Source of the DNA: a virus
Strand: one strand, 5' to 3'
Virus record (IMG/VR): IMGVR_UViG_3300037189_020766
Location: 1 to 21,014 of that record
Length of the DNA: 21,014 nt
Shown here: one piece after another, positions 1-7,988 of the stretch
Layout: each line of letters starts with the position of its first letter
Position numbering within the stretch: the stretch's first letter is position 1
Notes under the pieces: model-generated
Databases searched by the model: none
Seen by the model: only the letters and a program-made list of their open reading frames with translations
Told to the model about the DNA's origin: nothing
Translations under genes and position numbers: made by a program

Positions 1-1
1 A

Positions 2-262
2 CTATTAACCCAATATGCACAGGGCCGTATAGTTCCTATTGAACTGTATCTATCTGAAGATCGTGGTTTTGAATATGGCACATATGTGTGCGTGGTTGAT
101 CAAGAGTTTTTGACTCTAGCATCAAAGACTGTATGTTGGGCAGAGTTAGATTACTTACCCAAACAACTACATTCTGGACTACGCACCACATTAAATAATC
201 AAGTAATACGTGTAAAAATAGAAACTGTAATGGAGTTAATAAAAAATGCTGCAACAAACTGA
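2..262 (+). CDS. Hypothetical protein, 5' end outside window
   Basis: This is an open frame from the first bases of the window (frame 2) to a TGA at 260-262, giving the last 86 residues of a protein. The visible part begins LLTQYAQGRIVPIELYLSED and ends ELIKNAATN. It is a mixed alpha/beta soluble sequence with no signal peptide, membrane segment or motif that I recognise. Its reality is supported by continuous coding across the edge and by a 17-base overlap with the next gene on the same strand, an arrangement typical of compact phage genomes. I cannot assign a function. Confidence 0.6.
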   Translation, partial: LLTQYAQGRIVPIELYLSEDRGFEYGTYVCVVDQEFLTLASKTVCWAELDYLPKQLHSGLRTTLNNQVIRVKIETVMELIKNAATN

Positions 263-506
263 CAGATTTAAAAACGACCTAGATCGATACAATAGTGCTA
301 TAGATAAAATTTCCAATGAACAGGAAAAATTAGCAGCAAAAAAATTGCTCAATGACTTGATCTATGAAGTTAAAAACATGGACAACATGTATGTAGACAT
401 GGTTTACGCCAAACAATTACCTACCATGGGTAATGACATGCGTGAAAAAATAGTGTCTATTAGAAAAAAATTAGAAACTAAAATTAAAGATTGGACCCAA
501 TCTTAA
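246..506 (+). CDS. Small helical hypothetical protein
   Basis: An 86-residue, highly charged protein, predicted by eye to be almost entirely alpha-helical. Heptad-like spacing of Leu/Ile/Val in residues 5-45 and 66-83 (for example MREKIVSIRKKLETKIKDW) suggests a coiled coil or helical hairpin. It has no membrane segment, no cysteine and no enzyme motif. The ATG lies inside the end of the preceding gene (17-base overlap), so translation is probably coupled. A 38-base gap separates it from the halogenase cassette, so it may belong to the upstream unit rather than the cassette. Short helical proteins of this kind are common, without known function, in marine T4-like phages; that comparison is from memory. 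Confidence 0.65.
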   Translation: MLQQTDRFKNDLDRYNSAIDKISNEQEKLAAKKLLNDLIYEVKNMDNMYVDMVYAKQLPTMGNDMREKIVSIRKKLETKIKDWTQS

Positions 507-544
507 CAAGAATACATGACTAGTCTTCTGAGAATATTTTTGAT

Positions 545-2062
545 ATGACCGACTCAAATAATGAGAAAATTCGCATTGTAATAGTGGGCGGCGGGACAGC
601 CGGCTGGCTCACAGCATTCTCAATTTCGACTATTAGAAAAGATGTTGCTTGTATCTCAATAGATAGTTCTAAATTAGGGGCAATCGGAGTGGGGGAAGGA
701 ACTACTGGTTTATTTTTAGACTATCTCACTGATCTAGGATTAGACTTTGACGAGATAATTAGAGAAACAAATGCTTTGCCAAAATATGGAATTAATTTTA
801 TCAACTGGACCGGAGATCAATCCAGTTATATTTCGCCGATTGATGGGTCGTATTTTCCAAGCAGTGCGCTTGACACACTATTTTTTGGTTCGCTTGCTTT
901 TGATAAAGATATAAATTTGACCAGCCGGTGTTCGACATTAATTAAAAATAAGTCTACTGATTTGTTTTTAACGAATGGAAAAGTTTCAAAAAAGTTTTCT
1001 TATCCTGCGTTACATCTAGATACATTTAAAACCATCGAATATCTTAAAAAGAAAAGTATGAATAATGGTTGTGAATTTGTTGACAGCGAAGTTGTGTCTG
1101 TAAATCTAGACACCGCAGGCAATATTCAATCGCTATCTATGAGTAACGGTAGTACAATTTCTGGAGATTTATTCATCGACTGTACTGGATTTGGTCAAGT
1201 GTTAATTAGCAAACTTAATCCTACGTGGATCGACTATTCTAACTATCTCCCAGTCGACTGTGCATTAACTTTTAAAGTTGATAACGACTCTGCTGAAAAG
1301 AACTTGTATACCACTGCCACTGCACTTAATGATGGCTGGATGTTTGAAATTCCTACTAGGCAACGGATCGGAAGAGGCTACATTTATTCTAGCAAGTTTG
1401 CAGACGAACAAAAGATTATTAAGGAACTAGAAGATAGGTTTCAATCAAACATTCACAAAGTTAAATCTATTAAATTTGATTCAGGCAGATTAAAAAATTC
1501 TTGGGTTAAAAATTGCATAGCTATAGGTCTATCATCGGCATTCTTAGAACCATTGCAGGCCACAAGCATTCATTGTACCATAATACAAATTAGAGATTTT
1601 ATTTTAAATTGTCTTGCTGATACTGCTGATAACAGCTTGGATCCTGTTATTGTGGAATCTCATAATAACCGAATTTCTAAACTTTATCAAGGAATGGTTG
1701 ATTTTATATCTATGCACTATAGCGGGGGGCGAACGGATACAGAATTTTGGAAATATATTTCAAATAATGTAAAACGAACTCCCAAAGCATCTGAAATAAT
1801 TCATTTATCAACTTGTAGATTGCCTCGTCAATGTGACTTCGATGTCCATGTGGGATTTGCCGGTCCTAACTTGTGGAACTATTCGCTTAACGGACTTGGT
1901 CATTTTAAAAAAGATGTTTTAGAAAAAATAACAAGGCTGGCAAATATAAATCCAAGTTATATTAATAATGCAATTGCACATTATTACAAGGAAACACAGG
2001 TACTAACTGCTGGCTGTTTTAATATAGATCAACTGATTAACGAATTAGAAAAGAAAGCATAA
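545..2062 (+). CDS. Flavin-dependent halogenase-family protein 1, altered active site
   Basis: A 505-residue member of the tryptophan-halogenase family. These enzymes use FADH2, O2 and halide to make HOCl or HOBr, which a lysine relays to an electron-rich substrate. Visible features are the FAD loop VGGGTAGW (residues 14-21), GEGTTG near 50-55, the relay lysine K80 in ALPKYGINF, and RTDTEFWK near the C-terminal helices. Two diagnostic sites deviate. WxWxIP reads WMFEIP (265-270), and the catalytic Glu (PrnA Glu346) is Gln338 in EPLQATS, codon CAG at 1556-1558. Length is normal and the frame intact, so this is not a pseudogene by decay. It closely resembles the protein at 2690-4198 (shared TTATA, RIG, KNCI and RTDT blocks), suggesting duplication. 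Its stop overlaps the next start (TAATG). It may be a slowed enzyme, a substrate-binding partner or a flavoprotein with another reaction. A weak GAGA ribosome site lies about 11 bases upstream. Confidence 0.85.
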   Translation: MTDSNNEKIRIVIVGGGTAGWLTAFSISTIRKDVACISIDSSKLGAIGVGEGTTGLFLDYLTDLGLDFDEIIRETNALPKYGINFINWTGDQSSYISPIDGSYFPSSALDTLFFGSLAFDKDINLTSRCSTLIKNKSTDLFLTNGKVSKKFSYPALHLDTFKTIEYLKKKSMNNGCEFVDSEVVSVNLDTAGNIQSLSMSNGSTISGDLFIDCTGFGQVLISKLNPTWIDYSNYLPVDCALTFKVDNDSAEKNLYTTATALNDGWMFEIPTRQRIGRGYIYSSKFADEQKIIKELEDRFQSNIHKVKSIKFDSGRLKNSWVKNCIAIGLSSAFLEPLQATSIHCTIIQIRDFILNCLADTADNSLDPVIVESHNNRISKLYQGMVDFISMHYSGGRTDTEFWKYISNNVKRTPKASEIIHLSTCRLPRQCDFDVHVGFAGPNLWNYSLNGLGHFKKDVLEKITRLANINPSYINNAIAHYYKETQVLTAGCFNIDQLINELEKKA

Positions 2063-2688
2063 TGACTACACACCATTTTAACAACCTAGGGTTTTATGAA
2101 ACGACTCTAACTCTCGAACAACTGCAACCAGTCTGGGATGAAATTAATGAAATTCAAAAAGACTTTGATAGCGCAACACCCTTTCATTCGGGACTTGTTG
2201 GATTAATTAAAAAAGAATATCTATTAGAAAAATGTCAGACACATTTAGAAAATATTGTGTTGCCTCATATTTTTGACTATCATAAAGAATTTGCATATCC
2301 TGGAAATTTATCGTTAACTCGAGGAAATCATAAACTAGCCATCGATTATCCGTGGGTTAATTTTATGAGCAAACATGAATCAAATCCCGCTCATAATCAC
2401 AGCGGTATTATGAGTTTTGTTATCTGGCTTAAGATTCCATACACTATGGAACAAGAGCATGCTCACTTGTCAGAGTTAGATCCGAATAAAAATGCCGCAG
2501 GTGCGTTTTCATTTGTTTATACTAACTCTGTTGGGCAGATTCAACAAACATTTTTACCTGTTGATAAAACATGGGAAAATAAATTAATTGTATTTCCTGC
2601 TGCGATGACTCATGCGGTTCATCCGTTTTTTAGCAGTGACGAATATAGAATTTCAGTAGCGGGTAACTTTATCTTGGAAAGCTGTTAA
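2062..2688 (+). CDS. Putative 2-oxoglutarate/Fe(II)-dependent oxygenase 1
   Basis: A 208-residue protein resembling the short 2OG-Fe(II) oxygenases common in cyanophages. The core reads NPAHNHSGIMSFVIWLKIP (residues 109-127), followed by FPAAMTHAVHPFF (178-190) and EYRISVAGNF (194-203). This is the jelly-roll order: metal-binding His region, distal His, then an Arg that would bind the 2-oxoglutarate carboxylate (R196). The first motif is H111-x-H113 rather than the canonical H-x-D, so the facial triad may be atypical or the acidic ligand may lie elsewhere. H184 is the likely distal ligand. The gene starts in the stop of halogenase 1 (TAATG) and ends one base before halogenase 2, so the three are probably made together. 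Its substrate is unknown; hydroxylation of the same substrate as the halogenases is an inference from position. Confidence 0.72.
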   Translation: MTTHHFNNLGFYETTLTLEQLQPVWDEINEIQKDFDSATPFHSGLVGLIKKEYLLEKCQTHLENIVLPHIFDYHKEFAYPGNLSLTRGNHKLAIDYPWVNFMSKHESNPAHNHSGIMSFVIWLKIPYTMEQEHAHLSELDPNKNAAGAFSFVYTNSVGQIQQTFLPVDKTWENKLIVFPAAMTHAVHPFFSSDEYRISVAGNFILESC

Positions 2689-2689
2689 G

Positions 2690-4198
2690 ATGAAAAATAA
2701 AAAAATTACAATTGTTGGTGGTGGTACTGCTGGATGGTTAACTTCACTGTATATACAAAAACTATTACCGTATGCTAACATCACCGTTATTGAAAGTGAC
2801 GAGATAGGAATCTTAGGTGCCGGCGAAGGGACAACACCTAACATCATTGACTGTTTAAATTTTTTAGATATTGACTACAAAGATGTTATCAAAGAAACAC
2901 ACGGCAGTTTAAAAATAGCTATAAAATTTGAAAATTGGAATAAAGAACAGTCTTATTATTATCATCCTTTTTTAGTAACTAACCCACAACTATCAGAATT
3001 TAATTATGGGCTGAGTCATATTAACGATCAGGGTGGGTTCTTAAGCTACAGCATGATTGCAAATAATACAACTGTTGGTCGCAATACCGCCTTTTGCCAC
3101 TATGCCGATAACAACAAAAGTCCGTTTTTCATGCATGATGGCAAACTAACTAATGTCGGGCTATTTGCGTTACATTTTGATGCTAGACTATTAGCCAAAT
3201 ATTTAAGATCTGTTGCCGAGTCTCGAGGAATTGATCGAGTCGAAGGAAATGTTAAAGGCTTTAATGATAGTGATGGATTTATTAATAAGATTACTCTAGA
3301 AAATAACTCTACCGTTGAGTGTGATTTTGTTTTTGACTGCTCCGGGTTTCAGAGATTAATTATTGGAAAATTTCATAAGTCACGATGGAAAAGCTACAAA
3401 GAGTTTCTTCCGGTAGATTCAGCTTTAGCATTTTTCTTACCAACAGAAACCACTACTAACCCGTATACTACTGCCACAGCAATGAAGTATGGTTGGATGT
3501 GGAAGATTCCATTACAGCATCGAATCGGTTGTGGGTATGTTTACGATAGTTCATTAATCGATGAACATCGAGCCAAAGCAGAGATTGAACAAGAACTTCA
3601 AACAGACATCGAAGTAGTAAAGATTTTTAAATTTGATCCTGGATGTTTTGAGGAGACATGGATTAAAAATTGTATATCCATTGGTGTGTCAACCGGCTTC
3701 ACCGAACCGTTAGAAGCAACTTCAATAATGTTAGCAATTAAGAGTTTAGAAACTTTTAAAAACTACATTATAGGTATAGACAATTTTAATCAAGATATCG
3801 TAGATCAATATAATACTCAAATTTTAGATTTTAATAATCATATCATGGAGTTTTTATATGCGCATTATCTAACTGATCGCACCGACACTGCATTTTGGAA
3901 AAAGTTTTCAGGTAAAAATGCACCTAAAAATCTATCAACAAAACTAAAAATATGGGATCATAAACCAATAACCATAGACGACAGTCGAACTTTTCAATTC
4001 TTCGGTCCGAGTAACTGGATGTGTGTGTTGGACGGATTAGGAAAATTAAAACCAGAAATATATCAACATCATTTGACGTTGCTTGATTTGACTAATAATT
4101 ATGCCAGCGACAATGTTAAGTTAAATTTATCTATTTTTAACAGCGAAAAAATGATGATTGGTCATCAAGAATACTTAAATTATATTAATAGCTTATGA
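2690..4198 (+). CDS. Flavin-dependent halogenase-family protein 2
   Basis: A 502-residue tryptophan-halogenase-family protein with every diagnostic element intact. The FAD loop is VGGGTAGW (residues 9-16), the halide/flavin strand is GAGEGTT (43-49), and relay lysine K75 lies in GSLKIAIKF. The halogenase signature WMWKIP is at 269-274, and the catalytic glutamate is E342 in EPLEATS. RTDTAFWK sits in the C-terminal helical part. Known homologues halogenate tryptophan, indoles, phenols or carrier-bound pyrroles. A viral member, VirX1 of cyanophage Syn10, was reported to prefer iodide and accept many small aromatics. No dedicated flavin reductase is encoded nearby, so FADH2 must come from elsewhere. 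It begins one base after the oxygenase stop and overlaps the next halogenase by four bases (ATGA). It is closer to halogenase 1 than to halogenase 3. Substrate and halide are unknown. Confidence 0.9.
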   Translation: MKNKKITIVGGGTAGWLTSLYIQKLLPYANITVIESDEIGILGAGEGTTPNIIDCLNFLDIDYKDVIKETHGSLKIAIKFENWNKEQSYYYHPFLVTNPQLSEFNYGLSHINDQGGFLSYSMIANNTTVGRNTAFCHYADNNKSPFFMHDGKLTNVGLFALHFDARLLAKYLRSVAESRGIDRVEGNVKGFNDSDGFINKITLENNSTVECDFVFDCSGFQRLIIGKFHKSRWKSYKEFLPVDSALAFFLPTETTTNPYTTATAMKYGWMWKIPLQHRIGCGYVYDSSLIDEHRAKAEIEQELQTDIEVVKIFKFDPGCFEETWIKNCISIGVSTGFTEPLEATSIMLAIKSLETFKNYIIGIDNFNQDIVDQYNTQILDFNNHIMEFLYAHYLTDRTDTAFWKKFSGKNAPKNLSTKLKIWDHKPITIDDSRTFQFFGPSNWMCVLDGLGKLKPEIYQHHLTLLDLTNNYASDNVKLNLSIFNSEKMMIGHQEYLNYINSL

Positions 4199-5775
4199 TA
4201 AAAAATATTAAAAATATTGTGGTTGTCGGGGGCGGCAGTGCTGGGTGGATGTCTGCATCTGCATTGATACGAGCATTTCCAGATTTTAATATCACAGTAA
4301 TTGAAAGCCCAGATATTCCCATAGTTGGTGTTGGAGAGAGTACACTGGGCGGAATTAAAAAGTTCTGCCAATATCTTGATATTGACGAAAAAGATTTTAT
4401 TGCTTATACAGGTGGGTCTTTTAAAATTAGTATTAAGTTCAGTGATTTTTATGAAAAGGACTACGGATCTTTTCATTACCCTTTTGGAAGCCCATTGCTA
4501 AACAACCAGTCAGCAAGCACACAAGATTGGCTGTTAAAGAAGGCAGTTTATCCTGAGATTCCAACCGACGACTTTGTTGATTCCTATTTTGCTTCAGCAG
4601 CATTATTCAAAAACAATAAATTCACATTATCGGATATTGATAATTTTAATCCAAAATCAGATGCTGCTTATCATTTCGATGCAACAAAATTCGGAGCGTG
4701 GTTACGAGATCGATATGCTTGTCCTCGAGGTGTTACGATTATTCAAGACACTGTTGAGAAAATAAACGAAAACGACAATGGTATTAAGGAGTTAGTATTA
4801 AAGTCCGGAGCTACAGTAACGGCAGATTTATTTGTTGATTGCACTGGGTTTAGTAGTCTACTACTCGGGGGATGTCTTAAAGAACCATTTATATCTTTTG
4901 AAGATAAATTGCCGAACAATAGAGCGTGGGCAACTCGAATACCGTTTAAAGATAAAGTAAAAGAACTAGAGCCGTTTACGCATTGCACTGCAATCGACAA
5001 CGGGTGGGTTTGGAATATTCCGCTATGGGCAAGGATCGGAACCGGGTACGTGTACAGTGATAAATTTACCACTCCGGAACTCGCTAAGGAAGAATTTAAA
5101 AACTATCTAATGTCAAACAAAATGATATGTCCTAGAACCAAAGAAGAGGTTGACAATTTAGAGTTTAAAGATATAAAAATGCGTATAGGTATTCATCGTC
5201 AGACCTTTGTGAAAAATGTTGTAGCCATCGGACTTAGTGCAGGATTTATTGAACCACTAGAATCAAACGGGCTGTTTACTGTTCACGAGTTTTTATTTAA
5301 ATTAATTAAGACACTGTTGCGTGGCTCTGTAACGCAGTGGGATCGAGATGTATACAACACCGCAACCTATTTAGAATATAACGCATTTGCTGAGTTTGTG
5401 GCATTACATTACGCATTAAGTATTAGAAACGACACTCCGTATTGGAAACACAATACTTCAAAAGTCTATGATCCCGATATGGTTTTTCAAAATCAGCAGA
5501 ATGCCTCGGCATTTAATCAATTGCATAATAATAAAATGTGGGCGACACCGCCAAAAGAAATTGCCGGTATCACGTATGTTGCTGTCGGTATGAATTATTT
5601 TATTCTAGACAAAGTAAATCAAGTGGTGTATGAAAACGATGCCGGCGTCGACTTTAAGATTAAATATCATCAAGTATTTGACTCGTTAGAAAAAAGAAAA
5701 AAACGATGGAGCGCCTTGGCAGAAAAAGAACTAACTCTATATGAGTTTTTGAAACAAAATTATTACAAAGAATAA
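4195..5775 (+). CDS. Flavin-dependent halogenase-family protein 3
   Basis: A 526-residue tryptophan-halogenase-family protein, the one most like bacterial enzymes. It has the FAD loop VGGGSAGW (residues 11-18), GVGESTLGG (45-53), relay lysine K77 in GGSFKISIKF, signature WVWNIP (271-276), and catalytic E356 in EPLESNG. The last is close to the PrnA/RebH EPLESTG that also forms the halide site. It lacks the shared TTATA and RTDTxFWK wording of halogenases 1 and 2, having RNDTPYWK instead, and it carries extra C-terminal sequence rich in Lys and Glu (about 495-526). It is therefore probably a separate acquisition or an old split rather than a recent copy. Its ATG overlaps the previous stop (ATGA), and the carbamoyltransferase starts one base after its own stop. 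An active FADH2-dependent halogenase is likely; the substrate cannot be predicted. Confidence 0.9.
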   Translation: MIKNIKNIVVVGGGSAGWMSASALIRAFPDFNITVIESPDIPIVGVGESTLGGIKKFCQYLDIDEKDFIAYTGGSFKISIKFSDFYEKDYGSFHYPFGSPLLNNQSASTQDWLLKKAVYPEIPTDDFVDSYFASAALFKNNKFTLSDIDNFNPKSDAAYHFDATKFGAWLRDRYACPRGVTIIQDTVEKINENDNGIKELVLKSGATVTADLFVDCTGFSSLLLGGCLKEPFISFEDKLPNNRAWATRIPFKDKVKELEPFTHCTAIDNGWVWNIPLWARIGTGYVYSDKFTTPELAKEEFKNYLMSNKMICPRTKEEVDNLEFKDIKMRIGIHRQTFVKNVVAIGLSAGFIEPLESNGLFTVHEFLFKLIKTLLRGSVTQWDRDVYNTATYLEYNAFAEFVALHYALSIRNDTPYWKHNTSKVYDPDMVFQNQQNASAFNQLHNNKMWATPPKEIAGITYVAVGMNYFILDKVNQVVYENDAGVDFKIKYHQVFDSLEKRKKRWSALAEKELTLYEFLKQNYYKE

Positions 5776-5776
5776 T

Positions 5777-7417
5777 ATGAGAATACTTGGAGTAAGCCCA
5801 CTACATGACAGCTCTGTTGCAATTATTAACAACGGAGAAATTGAAGTATTTTATAAAGAAGAACGCCTCTCAAAGAAAAAAAGAGATGCAAATCCTTTTC
5901 TTGCGGTTGAACGAGCAATACAAGAAGCCAAAGGCCCCATCGACGGGGCTGTTGTCGGAGCGCCTGCGTGTGATCATCCTGAATTAGTTACTTGGTTAAA
6001 TTACTTAAAAAAGAGAGCAAACGTTCCAGTGGTTCTCGACCTATCGAAAAATCATCATGTACAGCATGCCAGTTTAGCTTTTTATAACAGCGGGTTTGAC
6101 AAAGCAGCGATAATAGTTATTGACCGAAGCGGAACTGTTCATGCTGATTCTTTAAGAGAGTCCGAATCAATTTACGCGGCAAGTTATCCGGCAAACTTTG
6201 TTGAAGTGTATAAACAATACTGGCAAGATGAATTTAAAAGAGAATCTCTAGAGTGGCTCCAGCGTCAAAGTGATAATACCAAATGTGAATATTCTAGCAA
6301 GAGTTTATTTGGTGTAGTTACTGTGTATGAAACAGCAACTACTCTTATCGAACAGCATATTTTAGAAAACGGAAAGACCATGGGATTAGCTTCATACGGC
6401 AATCCGATGGAAAATCCTCCTAAGTTATTTTCACACGATAACATTCCGAATGACATGTTATTTGAAAGAGAGCCGCTTGACGGGTACTGGAGGGCAGCTA
6501 ATCGAAAACTTAGAAAGCATTCTCAGCGATTTATAACAAAAGAAAACTATCAAATGTACGCAGACTACGCTTACCAGGTACAAAAGCAAACACAAGAAGC
6601 AGTGTGTTCGTTGATTAGAAAAGCGATTGAGAAAACAAATTTAAAAAAGATTTGCATAACAGGCGGCTATGGATTGAACATTGTCGCCAATCATTATTAT
6701 ACTACACAGTTTCCCGATGTTGAATTTTACTTTGAACCGCTGGCAGACGACTCCGGCAATAGTATAGGGATGGCAATGTTGTATTATCGCATGGAAACGC
6801 AGGATTCTACTATTAGAAAAATAAAAAATACATTTATACATGGAAAACCTGCAGATTTGTCAATGGTGGAAGGTTCCACTTGCTCGATTATTGATATAGC
6901 TAGGTTACTTGCTGATAATAATAGTGTCGGAGTGTATAACGGTCTCGCAGAAAGCGGTCCAAGAGCACTGGGCAATCGAAGTATTCTGTTTAATCCGCTT
7001 AATCCAGATGCCAAAGATATTGTAAACAAAATTAAAAATCGTGAATGGTACAGACCGTTTGCAGCTATGGTACTTAAAGAAGATGCTTCCATGTATTTTG
7101 ATTTAGGGAATATCAAAGAGTGTCCGTTCATGACTATTAGTTTTCCTGTTTTAGAAAATGCAAGAGAGTTAATATCTGGAGTAGTTCATGCTGACAACAC
7201 ATGTCGTATACAAACAGTATCGGATGAAGACGGACACATATACGAACTGTTAAAAGAGTTTAAGAAAGTATCAGGACACGGAGTATTACTTAACACTAGT
7301 TTTAATCTAGCTGGACAACCGCTCATCGAAGAACCAAATGAAGCATTAGAAATATTGCATAAATCTAATCTTGACGTTGTATGGTTCCCCGAAATTAACA
7401 AAATGGTAGGGAACTAA
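5777..7417 (+). CDS. NodU/TobZ-family O-carbamoyltransferase
   Basis: A 546-residue carbamoyltransferase of the NodU/CmcH/TobZ family. These enzymes use carbamoyl phosphate and ATP, through carbamoyl-adenylate, to carbamoylate a hydroxyl on a sugar or small molecule. The N-terminal Kae1-like part begins ILGVSPLHDSSVAII and has the metal-binding NHHVQHA motif (residues 92-98), then GGYGLN (296-301) and ADDSGNSIG (323-331). The C-terminal YrdC-like part has ESGPRALGNRSIL (392-404), WYRPFAA (424-430), DNTCRIQTV (473-481) and a late NTSFN...GQP block. Length matches the family (about 550-600). It sits one base after halogenase 3 and two bases before the next oxygenase. In natural-product clusters such enzymes are late tailoring steps; in phages, relatives have been suggested to modify DNA bases or host glycans. 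Which applies here is unknown. Confidence 0.9.
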   Translation: MRILGVSPLHDSSVAIINNGEIEVFYKEERLSKKKRDANPFLAVERAIQEAKGPIDGAVVGAPACDHPELVTWLNYLKKRANVPVVLDLSKNHHVQHASLAFYNSGFDKAAIIVIDRSGTVHADSLRESESIYAASYPANFVEVYKQYWQDEFKRESLEWLQRQSDNTKCEYSSKSLFGVVTVYETATTLIEQHILENGKTMGLASYGNPMENPPKLFSHDNIPNDMLFEREPLDGYWRAANRKLRKHSQRFITKENYQMYADYAYQVQKQTQEAVCSLIRKAIEKTNLKKICITGGYGLNIVANHYYTTQFPDVEFYFEPLADDSGNSIGMAMLYYRMETQDSTIRKIKNTFIHGKPADLSMVEGSTCSIIDIARLLADNNSVGVYNGLAESGPRALGNRSILFNPLNPDAKDIVNKIKNREWYRPFAAMVLKEDASMYFDLGNIKECPFMTISFPVLENARELISGVVHADNTCRIQTVSDEDGHIYELLKEFKKVSGHGVLLNTSFNLAGQPLIEEPNEALEILHKSNLDVVWFPEINKMVGN

Positions 7418-7418
7418 T

Positions 7419-7988
7419 ATGGCAAAATACACTGTAATAAGGAATCTAATTAGAGAAGACATTTGTCTTGAAATGTCTAAACAAATGTGGCTGGAGGAAA
7501 GAAAACGCCCCGGCATATTCGGAGATGCTCTTTGTCCAACTACATCGTCTTTTTATAATTTGTATCCTTCAATACTAGCATTATGCCACTCGTCGGTTGA
7601 AAAAGCAGTTGGGGAGGAAATTATACCTAGCTACAACTATTCGAGAATATATCGAAGAGGCGATGATTTAAAAAAACATGTTGATCGAGAATCTTGCGAA
7701 ATAAGTTTCACAGTCACATTGGATTATCCATCATCGCCGTGGCTGTTTTATTTTGATGACAACGGTCTTGAAAAAGAAATAATCTTATATAAAGGAGATT
7801 GTCTTATATACGAGGGATGTACAACCAAACATTGGAGACACCCGATGACTCATCAGGATTGGCAGACACAGGGATTTTTTCATTATGTTAGAAAAAACGG
7901 TCAGCATGCAAATCACGCTTATGATCAAGTCTTACTTAAAAGGATGGACCACATGGGTGTAGTACTTAACAACGATGCTATTTTATGA
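7419..7988 (+). CDS. Putative 2-oxoglutarate/Fe(II)-dependent oxygenase 2
   Basis: A 189-residue protein with a prolyl-4-hydroxylase-like double-stranded beta-helix core. YSRIYRRGDDLKKHVDRESC (residues 74-93) contains the H87-x-D89 metal pair, followed by EISFTVTLDY. The strand GDCLIYEG (126-133) leads to the distal His in KHWRHP (H138, less likely H141), and QGFFHYV follows. The usual final Arg that binds 2-oxoglutarate is not obvious, although the HWRHP region supplies an Arg. Small proteins with the GDxxIYxG...HWR order are annotated as 2OG oxygenases in many phages and bacteria (from memory). It starts one base after the carbamoyltransferase stop and overlaps the next oxygenase by four bases (ATGA), which places it in the same unit. 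Substrate unknown. Confidence 0.72.
   Translation: MAKYTVIRNLIREDICLEMSKQMWLEERKRPGIFGDALCPTTSSFYNLYPSILALCHSSVEKAVGEEIIPSYNYSRIYRRGDDLKKHVDRESCEISFTVTLDYPSSPWLFYFDDNGLEKEIILYKGDCLIYEGCTTKHWRHPMTHQDWQTQGFFHYVRKNGQHANHAYDQVLLKRMDHMGVVLNNDAIL

Noticed and set aside
36-257. 73-codon minus-strand frame at the left edge
   Set aside because: It is antisense to an open plus-strand frame that overlaps the next gene in typical phage fashion.
516-548. Ten-codon leader ORF just before halogenase 1 (ATG at 516, TGA overlapping the ATG at 545)
   Set aside because: Too short to distinguish from chance, and its codons show no attenuator pattern.
5777-7417. Nodulation gene nodU
   Set aside because: The family name is historical. 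Nothing else in the window points to Nod-factor synthesis, so only the general carbamoyltransferase role is claimed.
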